A stretch of 64,000 nucleotides of DNA from NCBI GenBank assembly GCA_964419335.1, contig CAYQOX010000012.1, positions 31,002 to 95,001 on the forward strand, in the 5' to 3' direction. Shown here piece by piece: positions 26,569 through 36,539 of this stretch. The stretch is from CAYQOX01 sp964419335 (GTDB taxonomy: Bacteria; Hinthialibacterota; Hinthialibacteria; Hinthialibacterales; Hinthialibacteraceae). The translations under genes were made by a program, and so were the position numbers. Position 1 is the first letter of the stretch, and every line of letters begins with the position of its first letter. The notes beneath the pieces were generated by a model. It saw only the letters and a program-made list of their open reading frames with translations. It had not been told where the DNA came from and made no database searches.

Positions 26569-28974
26569 ATGTTTAACAACTTGAAACTTGGCTGGAAAAT
26601 TGGTCTTGGATTTGGGACGCTTATAGTGATTTCCGGTGTTTTAGGGACACTTGCCATTTTAAAAATGGTAAACGTTCAATCACAGTCGACGATTTTGGCA
26701 CAGGAGTACATTCCTGAAGTCAATGTAGCCAATGAAATCGAGCGAAATGCTCTTATGACGATGTACAACATGAGAGGCTATGCCTTATCCGAGGAGGAAC
26801 AATACCTTCAACTGGGAAGGCAATATCTTGATAGTGTCAAACAAGAATTAGAAAATGCGAAAAAACTTGCGCAAGACTCTGCCCATTTAGTGAAACTGAG
26901 AAATGAGATCGACGAGATAGTATCGAAAGTTGCTCAGTACGATAATTTGAGTAATCAGACGGTTCAGAAAAATAGCCAAATCGATTCCAATCGTCAAACG
27001 ATGGATGATACCGCTACTGAATTCATGAAGAATTGCGAAGATTTTGTCTCAGGGCAAAATCTTCTTTTAGAAAATGATATTGATGAAAATGTAACGTTAA
27101 TCCAAGAGCGGGTTACAAAAATCAACCTTGTTAATGATGTGATTGATCTTGGTAATGAAATAAGGCTTATGTCGTGGCGCTCTCAAGCCGACCGTGATCC
27201 CGAAATGGCAAAAACCGCTTTAACCCGTTTCGAGGAGATGGAGAAAAAGTTTGAGGAACTGGGTGAAATTACACGTCTGGATGTAGATATTCAACGTATC
27301 AAGGACACAAAGACCGCCGCTATACAGTATCAAGAAGCGATCCAAGATCTCTTACAAGGTTGGAACCAAATTTATGGTGATCAATCTACAAATCACTCCG
27401 CTACTTCAACTTGGAATAATCAAGCTGACAATCTGCGAAAGAACATCGTTTCTCAAATGGATCAAGCAGCGAAGACTTTCATTCAAAATTGTGAAGATTT
27501 TATTGCAGGTCAAAATCAACACCTCGTCCAAGAGATAGGAAGTATGAAATCTTCGTTGAATGAGCGAAAAACCAAAATTCAATTGGTGGGTACCATCTTT
27601 AATTTGGGAAACGAGGCCCGTCTCGCTGCATGGAAATCACAAGCCCAGAGGGATCCTACGTTGATTGAAGATGCGCAATCCATTTTTGTTACCTTGGATA
27701 CAATCTACGAAGAATTAAGCAAAATTACTCGGCTTGATGAAGATATCGAACGCATAAACAATACAAAGAACGCGGGGAATGCTTATCAGCAGGCGATGAA
27801 TGATCTACTTGTTCAATGGAAAGAAAAAAATAGCCTTGATCAGAATCGAGATGCGGTGGCTACAGAGGTTCTCACCTCGGTACAAACTACCGCAGAGACA
27901 GGGACCAATGAAACAACGAAGATCGCTCAAGACACGAATGACTCATTAAGTGCCGCTCGTCAAGTGTTAGTCATTGGCTTAATCATCGCATTGGTGATTG
28001 GCATTGCCTTGGCCTTCTTCTTAACTAAGGGGATTGTTGGTCCCATCCGGCGCACCGTGAAATTCGCCCAAGCGGTGGCCAAAGGTGATTTAACCCAACA
28101 AATTCATGTGGATCAGAATGATGAAATTGGCATGATGGCGGATTCGCTTAACGAAATGACCAACAGTTTGAATGATTTGATGAATGGGATTCAACTTGCA
28201 GCGGAACAAGTCGCGGCTAGTGCAGAAGAACTTTCGGCGGGAGCTGAAAACCTAGCCCAGGGAGCCACCGAACAGTCTAGCAATCTGAATGAAGCCTCTT
28301 CTTCGATCGATGGTCTTGTAAAATCGATTGAAGGCAGTGCAGAAAGTGCCATTAAAACGGACGGCGTATCTTCACAAGCGGCAATTGAAGCCGACAAAGG
28401 GGGGAATGCGGTTGTGGATACAGTAGAAGCGATGAAGCAAATCGCAGATAAGATCTCCATTATCAATGATATCTCTGATCAAACCAACCTCCTTGCACTG
28501 AATGCTGCCATCGAAGCCGCACGCGCGGGAGAGATGGGCAAAGGGTTTGCTGTGGTAGCCGTCGAAGTACGCAAGCTGGCTGAACGCAGCCAAGTAGCCG
28601 CTAAAGAAATTAGCGAACTCTCACGTAATAGTGTTGGCAAAGCAGAAGAAGCGGGAAGTTTGATCCAATCGGTGGTTCCAGGAATCAAGAACGCTTCCCA
28701 GTTGGTACAACAGATCAATCTTTATTGTCAAGAGCAAACCGAGTCCGCAAATCAAATACGAAACGTGATTCATCAGTTGGATCGAGTCACTCAGGAAAAT
28801 TCTTCGGTTAGTGAAGAAACCGCAACCGCCAGTGAAGAAATGTCCGCTCAAGCCCAATCATTACAAGAGATGATCTCACGCTTCAAGACTACGGGGAAAC
28901 GGAATGAGTCCTACTCCATGGATTCTTCCTCGAAAGCCTTACCGTACACGAGCAGTCACGAAGAGTTTCATTAA
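26569..28974 (+). CDS. Methyl-accepting chemotaxis protein with duplicated sensor module
   Basis: 801 residues. First membrane segment at about 10-31, second at about 466-486, HAMP about 487-540, and an MA signalling domain. The kinase-contact hairpin tip ISDQTNLLALNAAIEAARAGEMGKGFAVVAVEVRKLAERS region is intact. The large extracytoplasmic part is helical and contains two copies of a module about 120 residues long, starting near Phe152 (FMKNCEDFVSGQN) and Phe304 (FIQNCEDFIAGQN). Each copy ends with a pattern like ITRLDxDIxRIxxTK, so the sensor arose by internal duplication of an HBM-like helical bundle. It signals through CheA, which is not in the window. A CheY-like protein and a hybrid kinase follow downstream. 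Ligand unknown. Confidence 0.92.
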   Translation: MFNNLKLGWKIGLGFGTLIVISGVLGTLAILKMVNVQSQSTILAQEYIPEVNVANEIERNALMTMYNMRGYALSEEEQYLQLGRQYLDSVKQELENAKKLAQDSAHLVKLRNEIDEIVSKVAQYDNLSNQTVQKNSQIDSNRQTMDDTATEFMKNCEDFVSGQNLLLENDIDENVTLIQERVTKINLVNDVIDLGNEIRLMSWRSQADRDPEMAKTALTRFEEMEKKFEELGEITRLDVDIQRIKDTKTAAIQYQEAIQDLLQGWNQIYGDQSTNHSATSTWNNQADNLRKNIVSQMDQAAKTFIQNCEDFIAGQNQHLVQEIGSMKSSLNERKTKIQLVGTIFNLGNEARLAAWKSQAQRDPTLIEDAQSIFVTLDTIYEELSKITRLDEDIERINNTKNAGNAYQQAMNDLLVQWKEKNSLDQNRDAVATEVLTSVQTTAETGTNETTKIAQDTNDSLSAARQVLVIGLIIALVIGIALAFFLTKGIVGPIRRTVKFAQAVAKGDLTQQIHVDQNDEIGMMADSLNEMTNSLNDLMNGIQLAAEQVAASAEELSAGAENLAQGATEQSSNLNEASSSIDGLVKSIEGSAESAIKTDGVSSQAAIEADKGGNAVVDTVEAMKQIADKISIINDISDQTNLLALNAAIEAARAGEMGKGFAVVAVEVRKLAERSQVAAKEISELSRNSVGKAEEAGSLIQSVVPGIKNASQLVQQINLYCQEQTESANQIRNVIHQLDRVTQENSSVSEETATASEEMSAQAQSLQEMISRFKTTGKRNESYSMDSSSKALPYTSSHEEFH

Positions 28975-28991
28975 TTTGTGAAATTGTAGGG

Positions 28992-29030
28992 AAAGTGGGA
29001 TGGATCGCCGTTTTTTTTATCCCACTTTTA
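28992..29030 (+). terminator. Terminator after the chemoreceptor
   Basis: AAAGTGGGAT (28992-29001) / ATCCCACTTT (29019-29028), a perfect 10-bp stem with a 17-nt loop that itself contains T8, then TTATAT. Confidence 0.6.
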
Positions 29031-29103
29031 TATTCTTAAAAGGAATTCGTCTCTAAAATCTTTTAATTTATAAATTTATTCTATCTTGGATTGGGGAGTT
29101 CGG

Positions 29104-29460
29104 ATGAGAGTTCTTGTCGTCGATGATTATGAAGTTATTCGTAAAATTCATATAACGAACTTAAAAAAAATGGGGATTGTTACGATTCAAGAAGCGGTGA
29201 ATGGAAAGGAAGCGGTGGATGCGGTGTTGTTGGAAGCGTTTGATTTGATCTTGATGGATTGGCACATGCCGATTATGAATGGAATTGAAGCGTTAACGAT
29301 CCTGCGGGAAGAAGGAGTACAAACCCCCATCGTTTTTTGTACCGACGAAAAACAAAGCGAATCAACCGCCCAAGCCTTGAATTGCGGTGCGGATCAATAC
29401 CTTGTTAAGCCGTATACACCAACTCAATTCCGTTCTGTGATCTCTCAATTTATAAAGTGA
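29104..29460 (+). CDS. CheY-like single-domain response regulator
   Basis: 118 residues, a stand-alone receiver domain: acidic pair in VLVVDDYEVI, phospho-acceptor Asp in LILMDWHMPIMNG, Thr/Ser position in IVFCTDE, and Lys in YLVKPYTPTQF. It has no output domain, so it should act by protein contact, as CheY does on the flagellar switch or as a phosphate sink. ATG 29104 (GGGGAG 5 nt upstream) was preferred over TTG 29086. It lies 32 bp before the hybrid kinase gene and is probably co-transcribed with it. Confidence 0.92.
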   Translation: MRVLVVDDYEVIRKIHITNLKKMGIVTIQEAVNGKEAVDAVLLEAFDLILMDWHMPIMNGIEALTILREEGVQTPIVFCTDEKQSESTAQALNCGADQYLVKPYTPTQFRSVISQFIK

Positions 29461-29492
29461 ATACCCTTTAACTACCTAGGAGTTCTTGTTTT

Positions 29493-32468
29493 ATGTCAAG
29501 TACGTCATCTATAACATTTCGTGTTCTCGCTGTGGATGATGAAGAAAATATCCTCTATCTCTTCCAAAGGATTTTTCAGAATATCAATACAATAAAAAAC
29601 CGCTACAGCGAGGATGTCAATGAAAATATTTATTATGAAATAACATTATGTCAACAAGGAGATCAAGCCGTAGAGAAAATCCGCGAATCGATTTTTGAAA
29701 AGAGACCTTTTTCCTTAATCTTTCTTGATCTCAATATGCCGCCTGGTCCTGATGGGATTTGGACGGCAGAACAAATTCGCAAGTTGGATTCTCAGGTAGA
29801 ATTTGTACTGGTTACTGGAATAAGTGATTACAATCCTCATGAGATTGCGCAACGAATTGGTCCCCCAGATAAATTTTTATTTCTTCGCAAACCCTGCCAA
29901 ATTGAAGAAATTATTCAAATGACCTTTTCATTGTGTTACAAATGGAAAAATGAAAAGAAACTTCTTGAAGTGAACCGGCAATTAGAAGAGAAAATTGTCG
30001 ATCGGACTCGTGAATTACGCGATCTCAATAAACAGCTACAAATTGATATTGAAGAACGTAAACGGGTTGAACAAGACTTGAGAGATAGCGAAGAGCGCTT
30101 TCGCCTTATTAGTGAATCCGCGAAAGATGCCATTGTGATGATTGATCACGAAGGATACGTGCACTATTGGAATCAGTCTGCCGAAAGGATTTTTGGGTAT
30201 ACATCGAAAGAAGCCTATGGAAAAAAAGTCCACGACCTCATTGCTCCCGAACGCTATGCCTTTTTTTATACGCAAGGGATGGAGCGCTTTCAACGCACTG
30301 GAGAAGGGGAAATATTTGACACCGCGGTAGAACTTAATGCACTCACCAAATCAGGAAAAGAGATTCCGGTTGAGTTAACCGTTTCGAAATTGGTTTTTCA
30401 TGGGAAATTACACGTAATAGCCATCATCCGCGACATTTCAGAACGCAAACAAGCGGAAGAAGAATTAAAACAAAGCAAACGTGCAGCAGAGCAGGCGAAT
30501 CAAGCCAAAAGCCAGTTTTTGGCCAATATGAGTCACGAAATTCGTACCCCGATGAATGCAATTATGGGCATGGTGGATTTGGCGTTGAATACTGAATTGG
30601 ATTCCGAACAACGTGAATACTTAGACATCGTCAAGGAATCTGCCGATGCTTTACTCATGTTGTTGAATGATATTATTGATTTCTCCAAAATCGAAGCCGG
30701 AAAACTGGATCTGGAAAAAGTAGAGTTTCATCTCCAATCCAGTTTAAGTGAAATGCTGCGTACCTTATCCATCCGCGCCCGGCAAAAGAATTTGGAATTG
30801 TTATTCTACGTATCACCCGAGGTCCCGACTCTCTTAATTGGAGATCCCGCTCGGCTGCGGCAAATCATTATTAACCTGGTAGGGAATGCCATCAAGTTTA
30901 CCGAAGAAGGAGAAGTTTACATTCATGTTGATGTTGAATCAAAGAGCAAAGACCGGGTTCGTCTTTATTTTCAAGTAAAAGATACGGGAATTGGTATCCC
31001 TCAAGATATGCAGGAACAGATCTTTAATGCATTTGAACAAGTCGATCACTCATTCACTCGTAAGCATGGGGGTACAGGGTTAGGTTTGTCGATCTGTAAG
31101 CGACTCACCCAATTGATGAAAGGTTCGATTTGTGTTGAAAGCCCCGTGCCAGATTGGGACCCCAAGAAATCCACTTATCCCGGGAGTGTCTTTCATTTCA
31201 CCGTTGAATTTGAACGGATTGAGGAGAGTGAGCATCAGGAAGAAATCGAATTCACGCCATTTCGCGGGATCCCTATTTTGATTTTGGATGATCACCGAGG
31301 AAATTGCGAAATAATGCAACGTTATCTACGTTCTTGGATGATGAGACCTTGCGTCATTCAACATCCCATGGATCTTCTTTCAACCTTGGAAACCGCGATG
31401 GAGTTAGAAAACCCATTTCAAATCGTCGTCATTGATTCTGAAATGCCAGAATTTAATGGACTCGAAATGATCCAACAATTAAGGCACCAAGAAAAATTCA
31501 ATTCACTCAGGATTATCTATATGACGGCTCTGGGTGAAAGCCTTTCTCCCCGATTAATTAAAGAACACAATATCGCTTCTGTCTTACATAAACCGGTAGA
31601 ACCATCGGAGTTACTCCAGGCCTTACGCATTGCTCTTGGTTATGAAAAAGCCGAAGAACACTACACACTTGAAAGGAAAACCTCTATTGCGCAAGAGGGC
31701 GCCTTGCATATTCTGCTGGCCGAAGACAATGTATTTAACCAAAAAGTGATTGTACATCTTCTTGAAAAACAAGGCCATCGGCTTTCCATCGCTAGCAATG
31801 GGAAGGAAACCGTCGATCTTGTTTGTCAGGAAGATGTTGATCTTATTTTGATGGATGTGCATATGCCTGTAATGGATGGAATCGAAGCCACCCAAACAAT
31901 ACGAAACATAGAACAAGAGTGGGGTACACATATCCCCATCATCGCGATTACCGCAGCGGCCATAAAAGGGGATATGGAAAAATGTTTAGAAGCCGGTATG
32001 GATGATTACATCGCCAAGCCGATTAAAACCGAACAAGTCAATCAAAAAATTGCCGCTTATTGTCTGAAAGAAGAAGTGCCAAAGGTTGACGAAGAACAAA
32101 GAGAACCATCGAAAGAAATGATCGATCCATCTCAGATTATGGAGCACGTAGACGGAGATGAAGAGCAACTAAAAGAATTAATTCAAGTCTTCATTGGGAA
32201 TGCAAATGAGATGATGCAAAAAATTGAAGAGGCTATTCAAAACGAAGATTATGACCAACTTCGAGAAGCCGCTCATAGCCTCAAAGGCACGGTAGCTTTC
32301 TTCGGTGCCGAAACCGCCCGAGAAGCCGCTTTGCAATTAGAATGGGTTGGACGTAACCGGGACGAAGCCAATCGAGAAAATGCTTGGAAACAAGTCGAAA
32401 CTGAGATGAACGCTTTAAAAAATTATATGATCAGCAAAGGTTGGTATTCAATGGAAGGCTCTTCTTGA
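29493..32468 (+). CDS. Hybrid histidine kinase REC-PAS-HisKA-HATPase-REC-REC-HPt
   Basis: 991 residues. Domain order: receiver (phospho-Asp79 in IFLDLNMPPGP), coiled coil, PAS (about 200-325), dimerisation/phospho-acceptor with His348 in MSHEIRTPMN, ATPase with DTGIGIP and GGTGLGLSI, second receiver (Asp648 in VVIDSEMPEFNG), third receiver (Asp788 in LILMDVHMPVMDG), and HPt domain with His928 in AAHSLKGT. No membrane segment or signal peptide, so it is a cytosolic phosphorelay kinase. The N-terminal receiver suggests it takes input from another kinase or interacts with the CheY-like protein upstream. No dedicated output regulator is adjacent. The gene begins 32 bp after the CheY-like gene, with AGGAG upstream. 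Confidence 0.94.
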   Translation: MSSTSSITFRVLAVDDEENILYLFQRIFQNINTIKNRYSEDVNENIYYEITLCQQGDQAVEKIRESIFEKRPFSLIFLDLNMPPGPDGIWTAEQIRKLDSQVEFVLVTGISDYNPHEIAQRIGPPDKFLFLRKPCQIEEIIQMTFSLCYKWKNEKKLLEVNRQLEEKIVDRTRELRDLNKQLQIDIEERKRVEQDLRDSEERFRLISESAKDAIVMIDHEGYVHYWNQSAERIFGYTSKEAYGKKVHDLIAPERYAFFYTQGMERFQRTGEGEIFDTAVELNALTKSGKEIPVELTVSKLVFHGKLHVIAIIRDISERKQAEEELKQSKRAAEQANQAKSQFLANMSHEIRTPMNAIMGMVDLALNTELDSEQREYLDIVKESADALLMLLNDIIDFSKIEAGKLDLEKVEFHLQSSLSEMLRTLSIRARQKNLELLFYVSPEVPTLLIGDPARLRQIIINLVGNAIKFTEEGEVYIHVDVESKSKDRVRLYFQVKDTGIGIPQDMQEQIFNAFEQVDHSFTRKHGGTGLGLSICKRLTQLMKGSICVESPVPDWDPKKSTYPGSVFHFTVEFERIEESEHQEEIEFTPFRGIPILILDDHRGNCEIMQRYLRSWMMRPCVIQHPMDLLSTLETAMELENPFQIVVIDSEMPEFNGLEMIQQLRHQEKFNSLRIIYMTALGESLSPRLIKEHNIASVLHKPVEPSELLQALRIALGYEKAEEHYTLERKTSIAQEGALHILLAEDNVFNQKVIVHLLEKQGHRLSIASNGKETVDLVCQEDVDLILMDVHMPVMDGIEATQTIRNIEQEWGTHIPIIAITAAAIKGDMEKCLEAGMDDYIAKPIKTEQVNQKIAAYCLKEEVPKVDEEQREPSKEMIDPSQIMEHVDGDEEQLKELIQVFIGNANEMMQKIEEAIQNEDYDQLREAAHSLKGTVAFFGAETAREAALQLEWVGRNRDEANRENAWKQVETEMNALKNYMISKGWYSMEGSS

Positions 32469-32546
32469 AGCGATTTTTTTGGCGCGTGTATTTAAAGCAT
32501 TCTCATGAAAAATGAAAAATAACATGAAAGTAAATTGAACAATAAG

Positions 32547-33989
32547 ATGACGAACTCTATCATCGTATGGTTTCGGAATGATTTACGCTTGCAGGATCAA
32601 CCCGCTTATTATCATGCTTGTCGTAGCAACAAACCAATCATTCCGGTGTATCTATTCTCTGATCAAGATGCAAACTCTCTTGGAAGTGCGAGTAAAGTCT
32701 GGCTGCATCATTCTTTATATGCTCTCCAGCAATCGCTCCATAAACATCATTTACGCTTAATCCTCCGTAAGGGTGAGCCCTTATCCAATTTGTCTCAATT
32801 GCTGCTCGAGACAGGTGCAGATGAAGTGTGTTGGAACCGTTGCTATGATCCACAAACACTAAAAGAGGATAAGAATATTGAGACAAAATTAAACGCTCAA
32901 GGCTTTAAAACCAACGTTTTTAATGGTTCTCTCCTTGTGGAACCGTGGGCAATGAAAACTAAGCAGGGAACTCCTTATAAGGTATTTACTCCATTTTGGA
33001 AATCCTTTTCTACATGGTTCAACACCCATACTCCATTACCCCAAGATTGGAAAGCAACCATTCCGGAAAGATGGCCGAACAGTCTATCCATCGAGCAGTT
33101 GGTGTTAATGCCTAAAAAAACAGGGTATACCCCAATCGAAGAAACATGGAAGATGGGGGAAGAAGCGGCCTACGATCGATTACAAAGGTTTTTGGATCAT
33201 CACTTGGAACAATATGAAATAACCCGCAATGATCCTTCTATTTGGGGAACTTCACGTCTATCACCCTATTTACATTACGGCGAAATAAGTCCAAGGCAGA
33301 TATGGGATGCGGTGACAGAGAAAATATCGACCCTACGTTTAGAAACAATGAAAACGTCTGCCCGATTTTTTTTGCGGGAGATGGTCTGGCGGGAGTTTGG
33401 CCATCATCTCTTATACCATTTCCCTGACATGGTTTGTCATTCTATGCGTAAAGAGTTCACCCGATTTCCCTGGGTTGAAAATCAAGAACTATTAAAATGC
33501 TGGCAAAAAGGAAAGACAGGATACCCCCTTGTCGATGCCGGCATGCGCGAACTTTGGCACACAGGATGGATGCACAATCGCGTGCGTATGATCGTTGGGT
33601 CCTTTCTGGTCAAAGATTTACTCATTCCATGGCAACAAGGCGAACGATGGTTTTGGGATACGCTCGTGGATGCGGATCAGGCAAGCAATAGCATGAATTG
33701 GCAATGGGTCGCGGGGTGTGGCGTGGATGCATCTCCTTTCTTTCGTATCTTTAATCCCGTCACTCAGAGCGAGAAATTTGATCCCCAAGGAAAATATCTC
33801 AGACAATGGCTGCCTGAAGTAAGAGAGCTGGATGACAAATGGATACACAAACCTTGGGAAGCCTCATCGGCGGTGTTAGACCGTGCAGGGATCTGCTTGG
33901 GGAAAAATTATCCCTGGCCGGTTGTTGATCACCGTTTCGCTCGACAAAAAGCCTTAGAGGCTTTTGAGTCGATAAAGAAATCTAAGTGA
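32547..33989 (+). CDS. phrB: Deoxyribodipyrimidine photolyase (class I)
   Basis: 480 residues, the usual length. An N-terminal antenna-domain strand (IIVWFRNDLRLQDQPAYYHA) precedes the FAD-binding helical domain with the conserved REMVWREFGHHLLY, TGYPLVDAGMRELWHTGWMH, NRVRMIVGSFLVKDLLIPW and DADQASNSMNWQW. It repairs cyclobutane pyrimidine dimers using blue light and reduced FAD. A cryptochrome-like role cannot be excluded, but these residues match CPD photolyases. ATG 32547 was chosen; a TTG at 32535 is an alternative. Neither has a strong ribosome site. It implies exposure to light, so a surface or aquatic habitat. Confidence 0.94.
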   Translation: MTNSIIVWFRNDLRLQDQPAYYHACRSNKPIIPVYLFSDQDANSLGSASKVWLHHSLYALQQSLHKHHLRLILRKGEPLSNLSQLLLETGADEVCWNRCYDPQTLKEDKNIETKLNAQGFKTNVFNGSLLVEPWAMKTKQGTPYKVFTPFWKSFSTWFNTHTPLPQDWKATIPERWPNSLSIEQLVLMPKKTGYTPIEETWKMGEEAAYDRLQRFLDHHLEQYEITRNDPSIWGTSRLSPYLHYGEISPRQIWDAVTEKISTLRLETMKTSARFFLREMVWREFGHHLLYHFPDMVCHSMRKEFTRFPWVENQELLKCWQKGKTGYPLVDAGMRELWHTGWMHNRVRMIVGSFLVKDLLIPWQQGERWFWDTLVDADQASNSMNWQWVAGCGVDASPFFRIFNPVTQSEKFDPQGKYLRQWLPEVRELDDKWIHKPWEASSAVLDRAGICLGKNYPWPVVDHRFARQKALEAFESIKKSK

Positions 33990-34041
33990 ATAGATTCAAG
34001 GCAGGGTGACTGAATGTAGTTATCAGCCCACTCCCTTCAAT

Positions 34042-36486
34042 TTAATCAATCTTTTGTATTTTATTTCCACCTGTAACAAAGGTTGAGAATTCAGTCGTAT
34101 CCTGGTCAATCACTGCAGCCCCCACTTCTCCTTCGGTTTGGATGAATTTATTTTTTATGCTCGGACCGCTGTTATTTTGCAATAAAATCGAAGCGAAGCG
34201 GTCGCCGGTTTCATCCAAGGGTAATTGCAAGGAATAAAAAGAGTCATGATTTGAAAAGGAGTAGTCTCCCAAATTCCTCTTGTTTTTATAAGGATGCAAC
34301 AAAGTCACGAAGTTCGCTGTTTTTGATTTTTCCTTCGGGGTTGCGGTGAGATGGTATTCGGTTAGTTTGACTCGTGGCCGGGGTGGAGGATCAAACTCAT
34401 CGGTTTGTTCTAGATTCAATTCTTCGGGCCAAAGGAAATCCACCTCACAATGGGCTTTATTATTCGAAACTGTAATCTGGTGTTGATCTTGAATCTTCAT
34501 TTTGGTTGGAGAATGGAGATACCATTCAAAAGACGACGGCTCGGGGGCTTCAAGGGTATCAAAGATGACAATCCAATCCGGTTTAATAAAGAGGATTCTC
34601 CGTGTAAATCGATCCAGGTTATCGCCATAGGCCTCTTGGGTTTCACCGGAAACATAGTCAAAAATATCAGCCGTGGAAAATTCAAGAATTTTTCCTTGCG
34701 CGCTGGCTGTATGTTTTTCTTGTGACTTTCCATTTACTGAAATGCAATTGGTAGATTTCGTATGCCACATCCAATTACGGTGATGATCGCTACCGTAAAT
34801 ATCTCGTCGTCCCGAACGGATGAACAAGCGTTCACCGAAAGCATAAAGTAAAAAAGAATTATTGGATTCATAGCCATGACTTTGAGTTCCAAAAGGACTG
34901 CTCTTGAAAATCACTTCAATATTCTCTTGCGCATCGAAAAGATCTACATTCAGCACCGCCTGCCCTGTACCCCAGAAGCAACGTGAGGTAGGGAGGTTTT
35001 CTGGAGCATGAGCCTCGACCTCAGGAAGCGCTCCCCGTACAAATCCAATATAGCCTCGGGGCTTATAATCATAATCATGAGCATCGACATACCACTTCCA
35101 ATAAGGATTCTGTGCTTGGGCAGAAAAGATAGACATCAGTTCACAGTTATCACTTGACTTTCGGCGGGCGGTCAAATCTCCAAACCCACCCCCTTGGGTG
35201 CCTGGAGGCTGAAGATACATGGGATAATACCCAATTTGGGAAAAATAAGGTTTATCAAACGCATCGATCTCCATAGCGACTCGCATGACATCCGCCCACC
35301 AGGTAAAGCGGTTGATGTAACTTCGCCAGTAAGAAATCCCCTCATGCCATCCCCCATCGTCATCGCTCCACACGGGATAAACATTTGCAAATACATTGGC
35401 TGCGAACCAGACCCACTCTTGTGCTTCAGGGATTTCATCAAGAAAGGCGATTCCTACTTCGCCGAGAAAATGCCACGCCCGGTTACTATGGCTGGAATAG
35501 GGACGCCATAGATGGCGCGGATGGAGATGGTTATACATCTCTTGCCCTCGAATGCGCATGACCTGCCGGCATTTTTCCCGTTCTTCTTCACTGAGTTTGT
35601 TATATAAGAAGGTATAAGTGCGTGCGAAATAGTAGTTATATGGCATCCCGGCTTCATCGTTATAACGATAACCGGTTGCGCCTTTTGGATCCCATTCCGC
35701 GCAATCGATTAGAATTCGCTTAGCTAGTTGAGCGTATTCTTCTTTTTCACTCAGTAAGTGAGTAAAAGCCAAGGTCGCAGCCCCATTCAGGGCCTCGATT
35801 GTGTATACTCGATTGCCCCACCAGATTTCCCGCCATTCTTCGCTTTTGCGTTCTACATCATCGGGATATTTAGGCGGTTCTTCCGTCGGTGGGGGATCAT
35901 TCAGCAATCGTTCAGAGCGCTTAATTAGATCATCGTAAATATCGCGAAGATCACTCTTCGCTCGTTTTTTTAAGTTGGCCATTTGTTCGGGACGAACAAA
36001 TAAACGCGGATGTTCTTTAGGTATACGTTGGAGGAGATCCTCTTTTGTCGGTAAGACTAATTGATTGGCAGCTTCGGCAATGTTAAATGAACGAATTGTG
36101 CTCCATGAAGAGGTTTCATTCTCTTTATTGGTAAAGCGAAAGCGCCAGTACCATTGTCCCGAATCAAAGAGTTCAGGTGGTTTATGAACGTTATAAGTTA
36201 TTTGATCAAATTGATAATCGACCTGCGAAAAATCCTTAGAACGCGAACATTGGATTTCATAAGTCTGTGCATTGTCTTGTGGACGCCAAGAAAATGCCGG
36301 TGGGGTTTCTTGAATTGTTTTTCCCTCTTGAGGATGGAATCCCCACTCACTGGCTCTTCCAGGAGCCTCGTTGACGCTAAGTGCGAAGCTGATGGCTGTC
36401 GGAAAGAGGGTCAAAGCGAGCAGGAGAAGACTTCGATGAATACGAATAAATGGAATGGATCGAAGAAAGTGAGTTAAATGAGCCAT
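34042..36486 (-). CDS. Secreted heparinase II/III-like protein
   Basis: 814 residues with a signal peptide (residues 1-36). After an Ig-like N-terminal region (AFSWRPQDNAQTYEIQCSR, DUF4962-like) comes an alpha/alpha-toroid (HPRLFVRPEQMANLKKRAKSD and DLRDIYDDL, WNFARTYTFLYN-like helices, HSNRAWHFLGEVGIAFLDEI) and then a beta-sandwich (GYESNNSFLLYAFGERLFIR and on). This is the architecture of PL12/PL15/PL21-like lyases and heparinase II/III family proteins. Such enzymes cleave uronic-acid-containing polysaccharides by beta-elimination in the periplasm or outside. A Tyr and His near GYESNNSF and SHSNRAW are candidates for catalysis but are unproven. It lies next to a second large secreted protein on the same strand. 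Confidence 0.82.
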   Translation of the reverse strand: MAHLTHFLRSIPFIRIHRSLLLLALTLFPTAISFALSVNEAPGRASEWGFHPQEGKTIQETPPAFSWRPQDNAQTYEIQCSRSKDFSQVDYQFDQITYNVHKPPELFDSGQWYWRFRFTNKENETSSWSTIRSFNIAEAANQLVLPTKEDLLQRIPKEHPRLFVRPEQMANLKKRAKSDLRDIYDDLIKRSERLLNDPPPTEEPPKYPDDVERKSEEWREIWWGNRVYTIEALNGAATLAFTHLLSEKEEYAQLAKRILIDCAEWDPKGATGYRYNDEAGMPYNYYFARTYTFLYNKLSEEEREKCRQVMRIRGQEMYNHLHPRHLWRPYSSHSNRAWHFLGEVGIAFLDEIPEAQEWVWFAANVFANVYPVWSDDDGGWHEGISYWRSYINRFTWWADVMRVAMEIDAFDKPYFSQIGYYPMYLQPPGTQGGGFGDLTARRKSSDNCELMSIFSAQAQNPYWKWYVDAHDYDYKPRGYIGFVRGALPEVEAHAPENLPTSRCFWGTGQAVLNVDLFDAQENIEVIFKSSPFGTQSHGYESNNSFLLYAFGERLFIRSGRRDIYGSDHHRNWMWHTKSTNCISVNGKSQEKHTASAQGKILEFSTADIFDYVSGETQEAYGDNLDRFTRRILFIKPDWIVIFDTLEAPEPSSFEWYLHSPTKMKIQDQHQITVSNNKAHCEVDFLWPEELNLEQTDEFDPPPRPRVKLTEYHLTATPKEKSKTANFVTLLHPYKNKRNLGDYSFSNHDSFYSLQLPLDETGDRFASILLQNNSGPSIKNKFIQTEGEVGAAVIDQDTTEFSTFVTGGNKIQKID

Positions 36487-36539
36487 AGCGTTCTCTCCTT
36501 CATCATTTTCTTTGTTATAACATGGCTACGGTACTATAA

